From assembly GCA_017999915.1 (NCBI GenBank), contig JAGNKX010000006.1, positions 222,210 through 286,209 on the forward strand: a stretch of DNA of 64,000 bases. Reading direction: 5' to 3'. The position numbers were made by a program, and so were the translations under genes. Under the pieces are notes generated by a model. The model had not been told where the DNA came from. It searched no databases and was given only the letters and a program-made list of their open reading frames with translations. Position 1 is the stretch's first letter. Each line of letters starts with the position of its first letter. Below are positions 20,089 to 28,562 of this stretch, piece after piece. This DNA is from Spirochaetota bacterium (GTDB lineage Bacteria > Spirochaetota > UBA4802 > UBA5550).

Positions 20089-20523
20089 TTATGTCTGACC
20101 GATGGGGGTAGGGCTCGCCTGATCCTTGGCGTTTTTCATGAAAAAATAGCCGATACCCTGCGCGATCATCAAAATAACGGACACGCACCACAGTGGCGCC
20201 ATTCTCCCCAGGGAAATGCCGCCGGCCATATAGAAAGGAATGCCTGCCGCAATCAGTCCGGACAGAAGAGGAAACAGGGTTATGGGTATGATTCCCCTGC
20301 GTTCAATTGGATTGGCTGCCGCCCACAACAATATGCCCGTCCAGCCTGCCATGAGCGCGGCGCCGACGTTCATCAGATACAGGGCCGTGGCATCCGGCGC
20401 AAAGTCATTGATGCCGATGACCATGCCCGCCAGCTTGGGGAACATCAGGGGTGGCACGAATAAGGCATCCGCGACGGCGCCCGCTATAAATGTGATACGT
20501 ACGAACAAAACTTTTTTATCCAT
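20089..20523 (-). CDS. Four-helix membrane protein of unknown function, downstream of the MerB-like gene
   Basis: A 144-residue protein with about four hydrophobic helices (residues 8-28, 48-68, 78-98 and 105-128) and a short polar tail. I do not recognise the family. The start at 20523 follows a good GAGGGAAAG ribosome site; an upstream in-frame ATG at 20556 lacks one. Only 45 bases separate it from the stop of the MerB-like selenoprotein gene, so the two are probably co-transcribed. It contains one cysteine, within LWCVSV, and none of the paired cysteines of MerT or MerC, so a mercury transporter role is not supported. Confidence 0.65.
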   Translation of the reverse strand: MDKKVLFVRITFIAGAVADALFVPPLMFPKLAGMVIGINDFAPDATALYLMNVGAALMAGWTGILLWAAANPIERRGIIPITLFPLLSGLIAAGIPFYMAGGISLGRMAPLWCVSVILMIAQGIGYFFMKNAKDQASPTPIGQT

Positions 20524-20568
20524 GTTCTTTCCCTCTACAATAAAATCATTAACCATTCCATCAAATGA

Positions 20569-21330
20569 TCAGCCGCCCAGGGGGCAGCGGTTGAACTCAA
20601 AGGAAACCTCCTGGAAGAGCGGGGCCAGAAATGCGTTTTGCGCCAGGGTAAGGTACAAGCCTTTCTTTCCGCCATGTTGTTTTCGATGATTCCTTGCGTG
20701 TTCTTCTGACCAGAAGAAGACCGACTTCATTCAGAAATCATCGATGATGCTCGGCGCCTTCAGCCTGGAGAAATCGACCATGGGGATAAAGAAGACAGGG
20801 TCCGACGTTTCGTCTTCCAGGATGAAGCTCAAGTCGCTGTTCATCCGGAACCTGATCTCCCTGCCGCAGCAGGCGCACTCTGTCCTGATATTGAAGGTAA
20901 GGGATTCACCGCGTAAACGTCCTTGCACGAAGGGCGTTGCGACCGCGTCCGTCGCTCAGGCGGCCCCGATGGACTCCCCGGTGGAAAATTCGACCCGGTG
21001 CGGGGTGGGCGCCACGGTCACCGGGTACGCCCACTCGACGTCCCTCCCGCCGGGGCGGAATAAAAAGAGCTTGCGGCGCTCGAGCTCGTTCATGATCGAC
21101 ACGACATGACTGGCATCCATGCCGAGCCCGCGGGCGACGAAATCGGGACCCATCGGCCGCGCGTATCCCGGCAGCTCCCGGACCACGAAGTGGTGCACCT
21201 TCCGCTGGTCCCCGTCAAGATGGCCGAAGGTCACCCTGTTCTTCGACGCTTCTTTGGACGCCATTATCCTGAAGAGGCCCCAGGGGACGGGAACCATGTA
21301 TCGCCCATGGCCGAACAGAATTCGTTTCAT
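20569..21330 (-). CDS. MerB-like organomercurial lyase homologue with two predicted selenocysteines
   Basis: Read through two TGA codons (20956-20958 and 20731-20733), this frame gives a 253-residue protein. An N-terminal winged-helix-like region (about 55-90) is followed by the MerB core. The first TGA (residue 125) lies in ESIGAA-U-ATDAV, aligning with YAW-C96-ALDTL of MerB and keeping the catalytic Asp three residues later. The second (residue 200) lies in DDF-U-MKSVFFWS, aligning with QSF-C159-CHVHFFAS. Other cysteines (ECACCG, NRCPLGG) use TGC. Known MerB uses Cys96, Asp99 and Cys159 to cleave carbon-mercury bonds. Both TGAs precede SECIS-like hairpins. The ATG at 21330 is chosen because AAGGAG stands six bases before it. 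A gene with two nonsense mutations is the alternative, but losing only the two catalytic codons by chance is unlikely. The substrate is unknown. Confidence 0.8.
20701..20718 (-). promoter_or_regulatory. SECIS-like hairpin for the second TGA
   Basis: Reading the mRNA, UUCUUCU pairs with AGAAGAA around the tetraloop GGUC, giving a perfect 7-bp stem. The loop occupies positions 20-23 after the TGA at 20731-20733. In E. coli fdhF the essential GGUC loop stands at about positions 19-22, so both the loop sequence and its spacing agree. This is the strongest evidence for selenocysteine insertion in the window. Confidence 0.75.
20916..20938 (-). promoter_or_regulatory. SECIS-like hairpin for the first TGA
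   Basis: AACG-C-CCUU pairs with AAGG-A-CGUU (eight pairs, one C-A mismatch) around the loop CGUGC. The loop lies 27-31 bases after the TGA at 20956-20958 and has G as its second base. This fits the general bacterial SECIS model (loop 16-37 bases downstream, G in the first two loop positions), though less closely than the second hairpin. An alternative GCGAC/GUCGC stem sits directly after the TGA. Confidence 0.6.
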
Positions 21331-21356
21331 GAGATTCTCCTTGATCATTGAATTAT

Positions 21357-21397
21357 GTTTAGATACTAAACAGATAATTATAATTTAGCATCTAAAC
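21357..21397. promoter_or_regulatory. Two palindromic operators, probable MarR sites, upstream of the selenoprotein gene
   Basis: A perfect 15-bp palindrome GTTTAG-ATA-CTAAAC (21357-21371) and a near copy ATTTAG-CAT-CTAAAC (21383-21397) lie 27-67 bases upstream of the ATG at 21330, between it and the marR-type gene. The same motif recurs at the second marR locus (41441-41455 and 41956-41970), which supports binding by MarR-family proteins. Confidence 0.65.
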
Positions 21398-21513
21398 GGC
21401 AAATCGTCAAGTCACAATCGGAATTTTTTTGGAAATCTTTATGACCGGTGGCTGATAGCCTGATTGCTCCGTAAGGCCGGGAAATACGCCATTGGCGGAT
21501 CCGAATGTTTTAA

Positions 21514-21966
21514 TTACGTATGGCCGTTTGTTAATTGTGCTTCTATATAATTCAAAAAATCGCCGATGACTTTACGGTCCCGTTCCGGAAGGGAAGTCAA
21601 ATATGAGTTAAATCGCCTGGATATGCCTTCTTGAATTTTTTTGCATTGCTTATATACGTTTTTGCCTGGATCGGTTAATATGATCGCCAGGTCATTGTTG
21701 TCGGGATTTTTTTTCTTTTTCAGGATCCCTTTCTTGACAAGGCGGGAAATGGTCTGCGATACGGCCCCCTTGGTCACGCCCAGCTGCCTGACAATGGTGC
21801 CGTAGCTTTCTTCTTTCCCATTGGATATCATCAAGATGAGATGTATTTCAGAAGGAAACAATTTTAGATCATCGCCGTATGTCAGGACTGTGCTTTTCTC
21901 GTTAAAAATTATCTGATTGATGATACGTATAAATTGATCGGTGCTGGCTTCACTATGTTTTGTCAT
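21514..21966 (-). CDS. MarR-family transcriptional regulator
   Basis: A 150-residue winged-helix regulator. The recognition region is VRQLGVTKGAVSQTISRLVKKGILKKKKNPDN in two pieces (helices about 60-95, wing with NPDNNDLAIILTDPG). MarR proteins usually repress nearby genes and release DNA on binding aromatic compounds or on thiol oxidation; this one has a cysteine in YKQCKKI. It lies directly upstream of the MerB-like gene, on the same strand, with palindromic operators between them, so it most likely controls that gene. Confidence 0.9.
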   Translation of the reverse strand: MTKHSEASTDQFIRIINQIIFNEKSTVLTYGDDLKLFPSEIHLILMISNGKEESYGTIVRQLGVTKGAVSQTISRLVKKGILKKKKNPDNNDLAIILTDPGKNVYKQCKKIQEGISRRFNSYLTSLPERDRKVIGDFLNYIEAQLTNGHT

Positions 21967-22128
21967 GGCCGTATAAGGTAAAAGATATAAGAGTATCGCG
22001 CATTGTCAGCCTGAATTATTGGACGGGGTTGTCAAAAAGTCAATTAGATTATCATGGGCAGGCACAAGCGGGTTGTTTGAACGTGCAATGCCGAAGAGTG
22101 TAGCATGCGATGATTCCACCACATAGCC

Positions 22129-23133
22129 TCAAGCCTGCGGAAGCCGGTCCTGCGCTATTTTATTGCCCGCACCGGCCACAGCCGGTATTCCATAGGATTG
22201 CATGTGTTCAGCGATACGCTTAATGTTCTGTTCCCAGATCGTCCTTTCCGGGGGGGTGAAGTAATTCATCGGATATTCCCTGCCCAGTGACTTGTATTTC
22301 TCCACGCCCAGCTGTCTGTAAGGGAGCAGCTGGACCTGCATGACGCGGTTGCCGAGGTCACCCATGATAAAATCCGCGGTGGCGCTGATATTTTCATCGC
22401 CGTCGTTAAGCCCGGCGATGACCGGAACGCGGATGATGAGGGGCTTGTTCGCCTTCGCCGCTGCCGTAATATTTTCCAGAATGCGCTCATTGCCGACGCC
22501 CGTATATTCCCTGTGCTTTTCCGAATCCATATGCTTGATGTCGGTTATGATCATGTCCGGGAGCGGAAGGATCTCGCTCACTATCTCTTGTGCGGCGTGA
22601 AGGGAGGATTCGACGCAGGTATGGATGCCGCGGCCCCGGCATTCTTTCAGGATCTCGGCCGTGAACCGCCACTGCGCCAGCGGCTCACCGCCGGAGATCG
22701 TCACGCCTCCGCCCGACTTTTTGTAAAAATCGATGTCGGACAGGATAGCCTTCATGACTTCGGGCACCGTCATCTTTTTGCCCCACACCGTCAGGGCCCC
22801 GGAGGGGCAGGCGTCGGCGCATGCAAGGCACCCGGCGCACTTTTCCCGGTCAATCCCCGTTATGGCGGTACCGTCGGTCAGGAGCGCGCCCTTTCCTGAT
22901 TCCGAACACGCCTTGACGCAGTAGCCGCATTGGGCGACGCCGATGCAGCGTTTGGAATAGACGCCCACCTCGGGATTCGGTCCCATGCTCTCGGGATTGC
23001 TGCACCAGCGGCAGCGCAGGGGGCATCCCTTTAAAAAGATTTCCGTCCGTATGCCGGGCCCGTCATGAATGGTATACCGCTGTATGTCGAAGACCAATCC
23101 CTCGCCGCGGGCGTTTGCGCTTTCGGATTTCAT
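22129..23133 (-). CDS. Glycyl radical enzyme activating protein (radical SAM)
   Basis: A 334-residue activase that uses S-adenosylmethionine to place the glycyl radical on its partner enzyme. The radical-SAM cluster motif is CPLRCRWC (CxxxCxxC, about residue 35). An inserted ferredoxin-like segment has two more cluster motifs ([14 protein letters not shown] and [16 protein letters not shown], about 50-105), and the [14 protein letters not shown] motif follows. A TTG at 23160 would overlap the enzyme gene, but the ATG at 23133 stands seven bases from GGAAGG and is preferred. It directly follows its presumed substrate gene. Confidence 0.93.
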   Translation of the reverse strand: MKSESANARGEGLVFDIQRYTIHDGPGIRTEIFLKGCPLRCRWCSNPESMGPNPEVGVYSKRCIGVAQCGYCVKACSESGKGALLTDGTAITGIDREKCAGCLACADACPSGALTVWGKKMTVPEVMKAILSDIDFYKKSGGGVTISGGEPLAQWRFTAEILKECRGRGIHTCVESSLHAAQEIVSEILPLPDMIITDIKHMDSEKHREYTGVGNERILENITAAAKANKPLIIRVPVIAGLNDGDENISATADFIMGDLGNRVMQVQLLPYRQLGVEKYKSLGREYPMNYFTPPERTIWEQNIKRIAEHMQSYGIPAVAGAGNKIAQDRLPQA

Positions 23134-23156
23134 AAAGGGCTTCCTTCCCGCGCTTG

Positions 23157-25709
23157 TCAATCGAAGGAGAGCTCGGTCCTTCCCATGATATCGTACTGCA
23201 GGGGCTTTGAGAGTTCCACGAAGATGGCGCTGTATCCGGCGACGCGCACCACCATGTCCCGGTAGTTTTCCGGGTGCTTCATGGCGTCCTCAAGGGTCTC
23301 CCGGCTTATTATGTTGAACTGGCAGTGCATCCCCTTCCGGTCGAAGTAGGATTCTATCAGGGAGATGAAATTATCCCTGCCGGAATCTCCCGATACGGCC
23401 GAAGGCGAGAACTTCATGTTGAGCAGCGTGCCGTTCCCCGCCCGTATGTGATCGAGCTTCGCCACCGATTTGATCATCGCCGTGGGACCGCTTACGTCGT
23501 GGGACCTGATCTGGGTGTGGACGGCGCCGAGGCAGTCCGAGACAGGCTCAAGGGCCTTGCGTCCTTCCGGCGAGGCCCATTGCACCAGCCCGAGGGCGAC
23601 ATTGGCGGAAACCGAGTAGACCCCCGGAAGGTATATCCCGCCCCGCGCGTTGGGCCTGTTCTCGACATGCTTGCAGTAGGTGTCCGAAGCGAATCGCGCC
23701 AGGCTGTCCGCGTAGTCGTCGTCGTTCCCGTAATGATGGACCCTGTCGCTGTTCACCAGCGCGTAGAGCGGCTCGTTGCCCGTCCAGTTCTGCTCGCAGG
23801 CGTCGAGGAGCTTCCTGCCGCTGACCTTCTTCTCGTCAAAAACGAGCTGCTTGATGGTCGACAATCCGTCCGCCACGGCGCCGACTCCCACGGCCTGGGG
23901 CCCGGTGAAATTATAATGCGCTCCCCCCGCCGTGACATCCACGCCCCGGTCGATGCAGTCGTCCATCAGCGCCGAGAGGTAGGGAAGGGGCTTCAATTCC
24001 CGGTGCGCCCCGTCCATGATCTCGATGCCGGCGATCATCAGGTCGACCCAGTATTTCATCTGTTTATCATATGACTCGAGCACCTGGTCAAACGAGGTGA
24101 AATCCGCGAGGCTCCCGGTTTCCGGTCCCAGGCGCTTTCCCGCGCCGCCGCACCGGTCCCAGCGCATGCAGTGGGAGCCGCAGCCGATGCAGCGGCCGTC
24201 GTTGATCGCCAGCTCCAGGACCTTGGCTATGCTGAAATAGGCGGCGTCGTGCCAGCCGTATTCCCTGCCGCCGGCGTCGATCTCGACGCACCCGACCACG
24301 TGGTAATTCCTGGAATCCTCAAGGGTCCTGCCCGCCCGCAGAGAAGCCGGTATGGCGGCCTGGTCGTTGAAAATCTTGGGCTGGCCCGTGCCGATGCGTA
24401 TGACGTTGGCGGTTTTTACCTTCAGCTCCCGCGGCGTGTTCTCGTGCCACCGCACCGCCAGCCAGGGAGTGCCCCACCGGGTATGGGCAAGGGCGTCAAG
24501 GCACATGTAGGTCAGGTCGTTGGTGGCGTCCTTTCCTTCCCTGTCGACGCCGCCGATCGTCAGCGAATCCCCGCCCATTCCCCTGCCAGAATTGGCTATG
24601 ACGGTCATCCTGTCGCGGAGCTTCGTCCACCAGATGTCCTTCATGTAGAGTATCTCGATCAGCTCCTGTATCCATTCCCGGGTCGCCGCGCCGGACCTGG
24701 TGTCGGCGTCGTAGAACGGGAGCATGTACTGGTCGAAGCGGCCGAAGGAAACGGAATGGCCGTTCGTTTCGATGAGTGTTATGGTCGTGGCCATGAACAT
24801 CAGCTGAAGGACCTCCCAGAAGGTGCGCGGACTGTTCTCCGATACCCATTCGCAATTGTCCGCGATTTTAGGAAGAAGCTTCCGCCACTCCGGGTCCTTT
24901 TCCTTTTTCGCCAGGCTCCGGGCGAGGGCGGCGTAGCGCCGCAGGTAATCGCTCGCGGCGTCCAGGACTATCAGCTCGGCCTCGTAAAAGTCGCGCTTGC
25001 CGCTGTTCCCGGGATCGTTCGCGTCCAGCTCCTCCATCTTCTTCCTGGCCGCTTCCTTGAGGCCGCCGTATCCCAGGGCGAAGAGCTTTTCATAGTTCAG
25101 CTGGAGATGGCCGATGCCGGCGAACATGTAAAGGTTCAGGAGGAAGAGGTTGCGCTCCAGGTTGCTTCCCTTCTTCTCGTCGTCGGTCATGCGGGACGCT
25201 ATGGCTTCATCGATGCTTTTGCCCTTCCAGAAGCTTTCGATTCCGAAGAGCTTTTTCCTGGATTCTTTGGTCATGTAATATTCGTCATGGAGCCTCTTGT
25301 CCCAGGGGTGATTCTTCATCTCGTCGACGATCCAGCCATAGGAATGCTCGGGAAAGATGGGGGCTGATTTCATCGGCGCCGCCATCTCGCCGACGATGAG
25401 CTCGTCGGGAAGGATGCGTATGGTGACGTTGCGGAGCACGTGGGCCAGGGCGTGGGCGCACTTGAGTATCTGCGGGGAGCCGCGATATTTTTCATAGGCC
25501 TCGGTCACAAGGCAGGCCCGTTCATGGTCGACGGTGAATTTGCTGTCCAGTATGAACCTGCGGAACCGGTTCACGCGGGGAAAGGGCGAATGGGAGTCAC
25601 CCATGGCGTTGGCCCCCACTCCCCAGTCCCTGTCGGTCGGTTCCACGGGCAGGGGCCTTATCGCCGGCTCCGCCATTTTTTTTGCCGATTGTGCCATTGC
25701 GGTTTGCAT
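23157..25709 (-). CDS. Glycyl radical enzyme of the pyruvate formate-lyase superfamily, substrate unknown
   Basis: An 850-residue anaerobic radical enzyme. The glycyl loop is RVAGYSA near the C-terminus (about 827), and the active-site cysteine lies in [11 protein letters not shown] (about 485). The Cys-Val-Glu order is that of the dehydratase/decarboxylase/lyase branches (diol dehydratase, choline lyase, arylacetate decarboxylases) and differs from pyruvate formate-lyase itself, which has two adjacent cysteines. A cysteine-rich stretch follows ([17 protein letters not shown]), which is unusual and may bind metal or zinc. The start has a GAGAGGAGG site. It is followed by its activase and preceded by an SCP2-like gene. 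The substrate cannot be assigned. Confidence 0.9.
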   Translation of the reverse strand: MQTAMAQSAKKMAEPAIRPLPVEPTDRDWGVGANAMGDSHSPFPRVNRFRRFILDSKFTVDHERACLVTEAYEKYRGSPQILKCAHALAHVLRNVTIRILPDELIVGEMAAPMKSAPIFPEHSYGWIVDEMKNHPWDKRLHDEYYMTKESRKKLFGIESFWKGKSIDEAIASRMTDDEKKGSNLERNLFLLNLYMFAGIGHLQLNYEKLFALGYGGLKEAARKKMEELDANDPGNSGKRDFYEAELIVLDAASDYLRRYAALARSLAKKEKDPEWRKLLPKIADNCEWVSENSPRTFWEVLQLMFMATTITLIETNGHSVSFGRFDQYMLPFYDADTRSGAATREWIQELIEILYMKDIWWTKLRDRMTVIANSGRGMGGDSLTIGGVDREGKDATNDLTYMCLDALAHTRWGTPWLAVRWHENTPRELKVKTANVIRIGTGQPKIFNDQAAIPASLRAGRTLEDSRNYHVVGCVEIDAGGREYGWHDAAYFSIAKVLELAINDGRCIGCGSHCMRWDRCGGAGKRLGPETGSLADFTSFDQVLESYDKQMKYWVDLMIAGIEIMDGAHRELKPLPYLSALMDDCIDRGVDVTAGGAHYNFTGPQAVGVGAVADGLSTIKQLVFDEKKVSGRKLLDACEQNWTGNEPLYALVNSDRVHHYGNDDDYADSLARFASDTYCKHVENRPNARGGIYLPGVYSVSANVALGLVQWASPEGRKALEPVSDCLGAVHTQIRSHDVSGPTAMIKSVAKLDHIRAGNGTLLNMKFSPSAVSGDSGRDNFISLIESYFDRKGMHCQFNIISRETLEDAMKHPENYRDMVVRVAGYSAIFVELSKPLQYDIMGRTELSFD

Positions 25710-25773
25710 AACGTTCCTCCTCTCGTACGATAGAGCCGTTTCATTTCACGGGCTCGTATTGCGGATGATTCCC

Positions 25774-26142
25774 TTAACCCTCCTGCGCGGACATCTTCCC
25801 CAGGGCGGTCAGGAACCATATGAACTCCTTGTAGTTTCCTTCGGACTGCAGCTTTTTCTCCGTCAGCGCGGCTATGATCGCCTCGTCGTCCCCGGACGAC
25901 ATGACGCTGAAGGCGGTGCCGCCGTCGCACCACACGAAGGCCGCGTCGGCCGGGGCCGAATCCATTGCCGACGTGTGAACCCGGCCGTCCTGTATGATAA
26001 AGGTTTTACCCTGCCTGCCGTCGGCAGTCTTCATTACTATCCTGACGTTCTTTCCTTTAATAAAATTCCGGAAGGCATTGTTGTTTTTCGCCGCTTTCTT
26101 CATTTTCTGTCCCACTATGAACAGCAGTAGTTTGAATTTCAT
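25774..26142 (-). CDS. SCP2-like (sterol carrier) domain protein
   Basis: A 122-residue protein with the SCP2-type fold: residues 30-115 contain VRIVMKTADGRQGKTFII, ADAAFVWCDGGTAFSVM and GNYKEFIWFL. SCP2 domains bind hydrophobic or coenzyme-A-linked molecules. It is the first gene of the three-gene glycyl radical operon, 64 bases before the enzyme, which hints that the radical enzyme acts on a lipid-like or hydrophobic substrate. A helix at the N-terminus is basic and moderately hydrophobic. Confidence 0.7.
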   Translation of the reverse strand: MKFKLLLFIVGQKMKKAAKNNNAFRNFIKGKNVRIVMKTADGRQGKTFIIQDGRVHTSAMDSAPADAAFVWCDGGTAFSVMSSGDDEAIIAALTEKKLQSEGNYKEFIWFLTALGKMSAQEG

Positions 26143-26378
26143 GGGATGCCATCCTCATATTTATTATATTGACAAATTCATGTTACTATGATATTAAATA
26201 CGGTGTTATTATTAAATGTAACAGTGTATCAATTATTGTCAATACTAATATACGAAAAACCGGTATTTTTATTGATATATAAGTTTTTTAATTAAATAAA
26301 TAAACAATTTATGATGTATGTGTGATAATTTCTCTACACAGTAACATCATTGGTGTTTGAGTTGGAATAATAATCGAT
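26143..26378. promoter_or_regulatory. AT-rich divergent control region of the glycyl radical operon and tetR
   Basis: 236 bp between the divergent SCP2-like and TetR genes. It holds two inverted half-sites, TGTTAC near 26181 and GTAACA near 26218, and the pair ATTGACAA/TTGTCAAT. These could be TetR operators, but they are less clear than those at the other TetR loci in the window. Confidence 0.35.
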
Positions 26379-27041
26379 ATGGCAAACAAGACACGATCGC
26401 CGGAAATCATAAATTTTCAAAAACAGCAGATGAGCAAGGCAGCCCTGGAAATCATCGTCAAGGAAGGCTACAACAACCTCAGCATTCGAAAACTGTCGAA
26501 CAAGCTCGGGATTTCGCCGACCACCATTTACAATTACTTCAAGAACCGCGAAGAAATCTATATTTACGTGCTGAATAACGGGTTCGAGATGCTCTACGAG
26601 GAGTTGAAAAAATCCTACGCTCCCGCGGCGGACCCCGTGGATAAGCTCCGCGCGCTGAGCAGGGCCTTTTTTTCATTCTCCACCCGCGAGCGCGAGCTTG
26701 CCTATATCATGCTCATACTGGATACTCCCAAGTATTACGACTACCTGGAAACGGAATATGAGCCGTTCATGAGGATCGAGCTGTCAAACGCCCTCAAGTG
26801 CAGGGATGAGGTCATAAAGATAATCTCGGAAATATCGGACAGGTACCCGGCGCTCCCGAAGGACGAGGTGGCGTTCCGCACCTACAGTATCATCGCCAAG
26901 CTGGTCGGCCTTATCACGACATGCAACAACAACCTGATCAAATACCTGATTGACGAGAGCGAGGGAGCCATTGAAAGGATGCTCGACGATATCATGGGTC
27001 CCTTCGAGGCCGTCAGGGAGCGAAGGCATTCGGGATCTTAG
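26379..27041 (+). CDS. TetR-family regulator beside the glycyl radical operon
   Basis: A 220-residue regulator. The N-terminal HTH (about 12-60) reads KAALEIIVKEGYNNLSIRKL then LGISPTTIYNYFKNREEIY. The C-terminal ligand domain is helical. It is divergent from the SCP2/glycyl-radical operon and probably controls it. No good ribosome site precedes the ATG. Confidence 0.88.
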   Translation: MANKTRSPEIINFQKQQMSKAALEIIVKEGYNNLSIRKLSNKLGISPTTIYNYFKNREEIYIYVLNNGFEMLYEELKKSYAPAADPVDKLRALSRAFFSFSTRERELAYIMLILDTPKYYDYLETEYEPFMRIELSNALKCRDEVIKIISEISDRYPALPKDEVAFRTYSIIAKLVGLITTCNNNLIKYLIDESEGAIERMLDDIMGPFEAVRERRHSGS

Positions 27042-27120
27042 CTTCCGAATGCCGATGTCCAAACACTACAGGGGTGCGGATTTCAGGGCTGCGGTATATC
27101 CCTTCTCAATTCAAATGATT

Positions 27121-27681
27121 TTAAACGGGGGTGCATACAAGCCAGTCCTTGGCTTCTTCGCTGATGTTCCACAATTTGGATTCGTTGATTTTCCGCTTTG
27201 ATTCCTGCCGCGGCTGGTGGCCGTCCTCGATTATAAGCCTGCCGTTCTTTTTCAGCATTCTGTGCAGTTCTTTAAGAAGAATATCCGGGTGCTTTACCAT
27301 GTGAAACATGTCAAGGGCGTATATCACATCGGCGGAATTGTCAGCGATATCGCACTTGTAATCATGCACCAGCACGGGCTTCACGTTCGCCAGGCTGTAT
27401 CTGGCGATCTTTTTCTCGATTGCCCGCATCGCAAGCTCATGAATATCGGCGGCATAGACTTTTCCCCCGGCGCCCGCCAGCCTGGAAGCTTCTTTTATGT
27501 AATTCCCGGGGCCGCATCCGAAATCTATGACCGTATCGCCCGGCCTGATGCCGAATTTTTTAAGCTTTCTTTCGGGGGAACCGAATAAGCCCCAGATAAA
27601 GAACAGGAAGGACATGCCCCTGAAGGCGATATCCGGTATCCTGTCCATGTTGCTTCCCGATAATTTTTCTTTAACAGACAT
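27121..27681 (-). CDS. Class I SAM-dependent methyltransferase
   Basis: A cytoplasmic or membrane-associated methyltransferase of 186 residues. The SAM-binding motif I is VIDFGCGPGNYIKEA (about residue 50), motif II is KVYAADIHE (about 75), and DVIYALDMFHMV is motif IV-like. The family resembles UbiE/MenG-type enzymes but the substrate is unknown. AAAGGAG precedes the start by six bases. It is divergent from a TetR gene across an array of three identical-type operators, so it is probably that repressor's target. Confidence 0.85.
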   Translation of the reverse strand: MSVKEKLSGSNMDRIPDIAFRGMSFLFFIWGLFGSPERKLKKFGIRPGDTVIDFGCGPGNYIKEASRLAGAGGKVYAADIHELAMRAIEKKIARYSLANVKPVLVHDYKCDIADNSADVIYALDMFHMVKHPDILLKELHRMLKKNGRLIIEDGHQPRQESKRKINESKLWNISEEAKDWLVCTPV

Positions 27682-27824
27682 TGTTTTGCTCCTTTTATGT
27701 TGTATGGTACTGTATTCTTCAGCTCAGTGAGAATTTCTATTCAAGGATTTAATCAAGTTCCCGGAGGTGAAAGAATCGCCATGGCCGGGATAAAAATTCA
27801 CGGCGCCCGCCTTCAATAATGCGC

Positions 27825-27900
27825 TGAACTAAAGCTCATGTTATATTAAATAATATGAACTTTAGTTCACAAAGTCAAGGAAAAAATGAACTTAAGTTCA
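27825..27900. promoter_or_regulatory. Three TetR-type operators at exact 31-bp spacing
   Basis: TGAACTAAAGCTCA (27825-27838), TGAACTTTAGTTCA (27856-27869) and TGAACTTAAGTTCA (27887-27900). The last two are perfect 14-bp palindromes and the first has one mismatch. The start-to-start distance is 31 bp both times, close to three helical turns, so bound dimers would sit on the same face. The array lies between the divergent methyltransferase and TetR genes. Confidence 0.8.
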
Positions 27901-27944
27901 CATTTTTCTTGACGGGGAACGCGCGCCGGTTATATCTTGAAAAC

Positions 27945-28562
27945 ATGGATAATAACAGTAAAACGCGCATACCGCGGCAGGAAAGAGGCAAAGAGACGAA
28001 AGAGCGTATATTGAATGCCGGGCGGAAGCTTTTTTCCGAAAAGGGGTTTTACAAGACCAATTCAAAGGAGATCGCCAGGGAGGCGGGCGTTTCGATCGGG
28101 GCGTTCTATGTATACTTCAAGGATAAAAAAGGCCTTTTCAAAGAGCTGCTGATCGATTATCACAGGAAAATAAAACATGTTCTGACCACCATTGACATAG
28201 AAAGTTTTATCCAGGCTGACGCAAGGAAGGATTTTTTGAGGTACCTGGTCGATAAATTGATCGAATCCCATGATATTTATCCCAGGTTTCATCAGGAAGT
28301 TCACGCGATGGCCCAATCCGACCCTGAATTTTCACAGATAATGGAAATGTCAAAAACGGAATCACTCAGGGTCACGAAGTCAATACTGTCCACATGGAAA
28401 GATCAATTACGCGTAAAAAACATTGACGCTGCCGCCGTTGTGGTGCAGACGTCGACCGAGGAAATCGTTCACGCCGTATTGTTTTCCTCCAATAAAGTTC
28501 AGGTGAAAAAAATTATTGAAGAGCTCACTGACATGCTGTATTGTTATCTGTTTCGGGAATAA
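27945..28562 (+). CDS. TetR-family regulator with phased operators
   Basis: A 205-residue repressor. The HTH is at about residues 13-60 (ETKERILNAGRKLFSEKGFY; AREAGVSIGAFYVYFKDKKG). An in-frame start at 27855 would put the operators inside the gene, so the ATG at 27945 is chosen. It probably represses itself and the divergent methyltransferase through the TGAACT-type palindromes upstream. Confidence 0.88.
   Translation: MDNNSKTRIPRQERGKETKERILNAGRKLFSEKGFYKTNSKEIAREAGVSIGAFYVYFKDKKGLFKELLIDYHRKIKHVLTTIDIESFIQADARKDFLRYLVDKLIESHDIYPRFHQEVHAMAQSDPEFSQIMEMSKTESLRVTKSILSTWKDQLRVKNIDAAAVVVQTSTEEIVHAVLFSSNKVQVKKIIEELTDMLYCYLFRE

Noticed and set aside
20569..20571. A third TGA (end of the MerB-like gene), followed in frame by the next gene's upstream codons, as a third selenocysteine or a fusion.
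   Set aside because: No matching MerB residue at this point, no clear SECIS after it, and the next gene has its own good ribosome site and ATG at 20523.
20569..21330. Simple pseudogene explanation for the two TGAs.
   Set aside because: Not excluded, but two nonsense mutations falling exactly on the two catalytic cysteine codons, with no frameshift and with SECIS-like hairpins, make it the weaker reading.
24171..25367. Long open frame antisense to the glycyl radical enzyme.
   Set aside because: It is a compositional shadow; the sense frame has complete family motifs.
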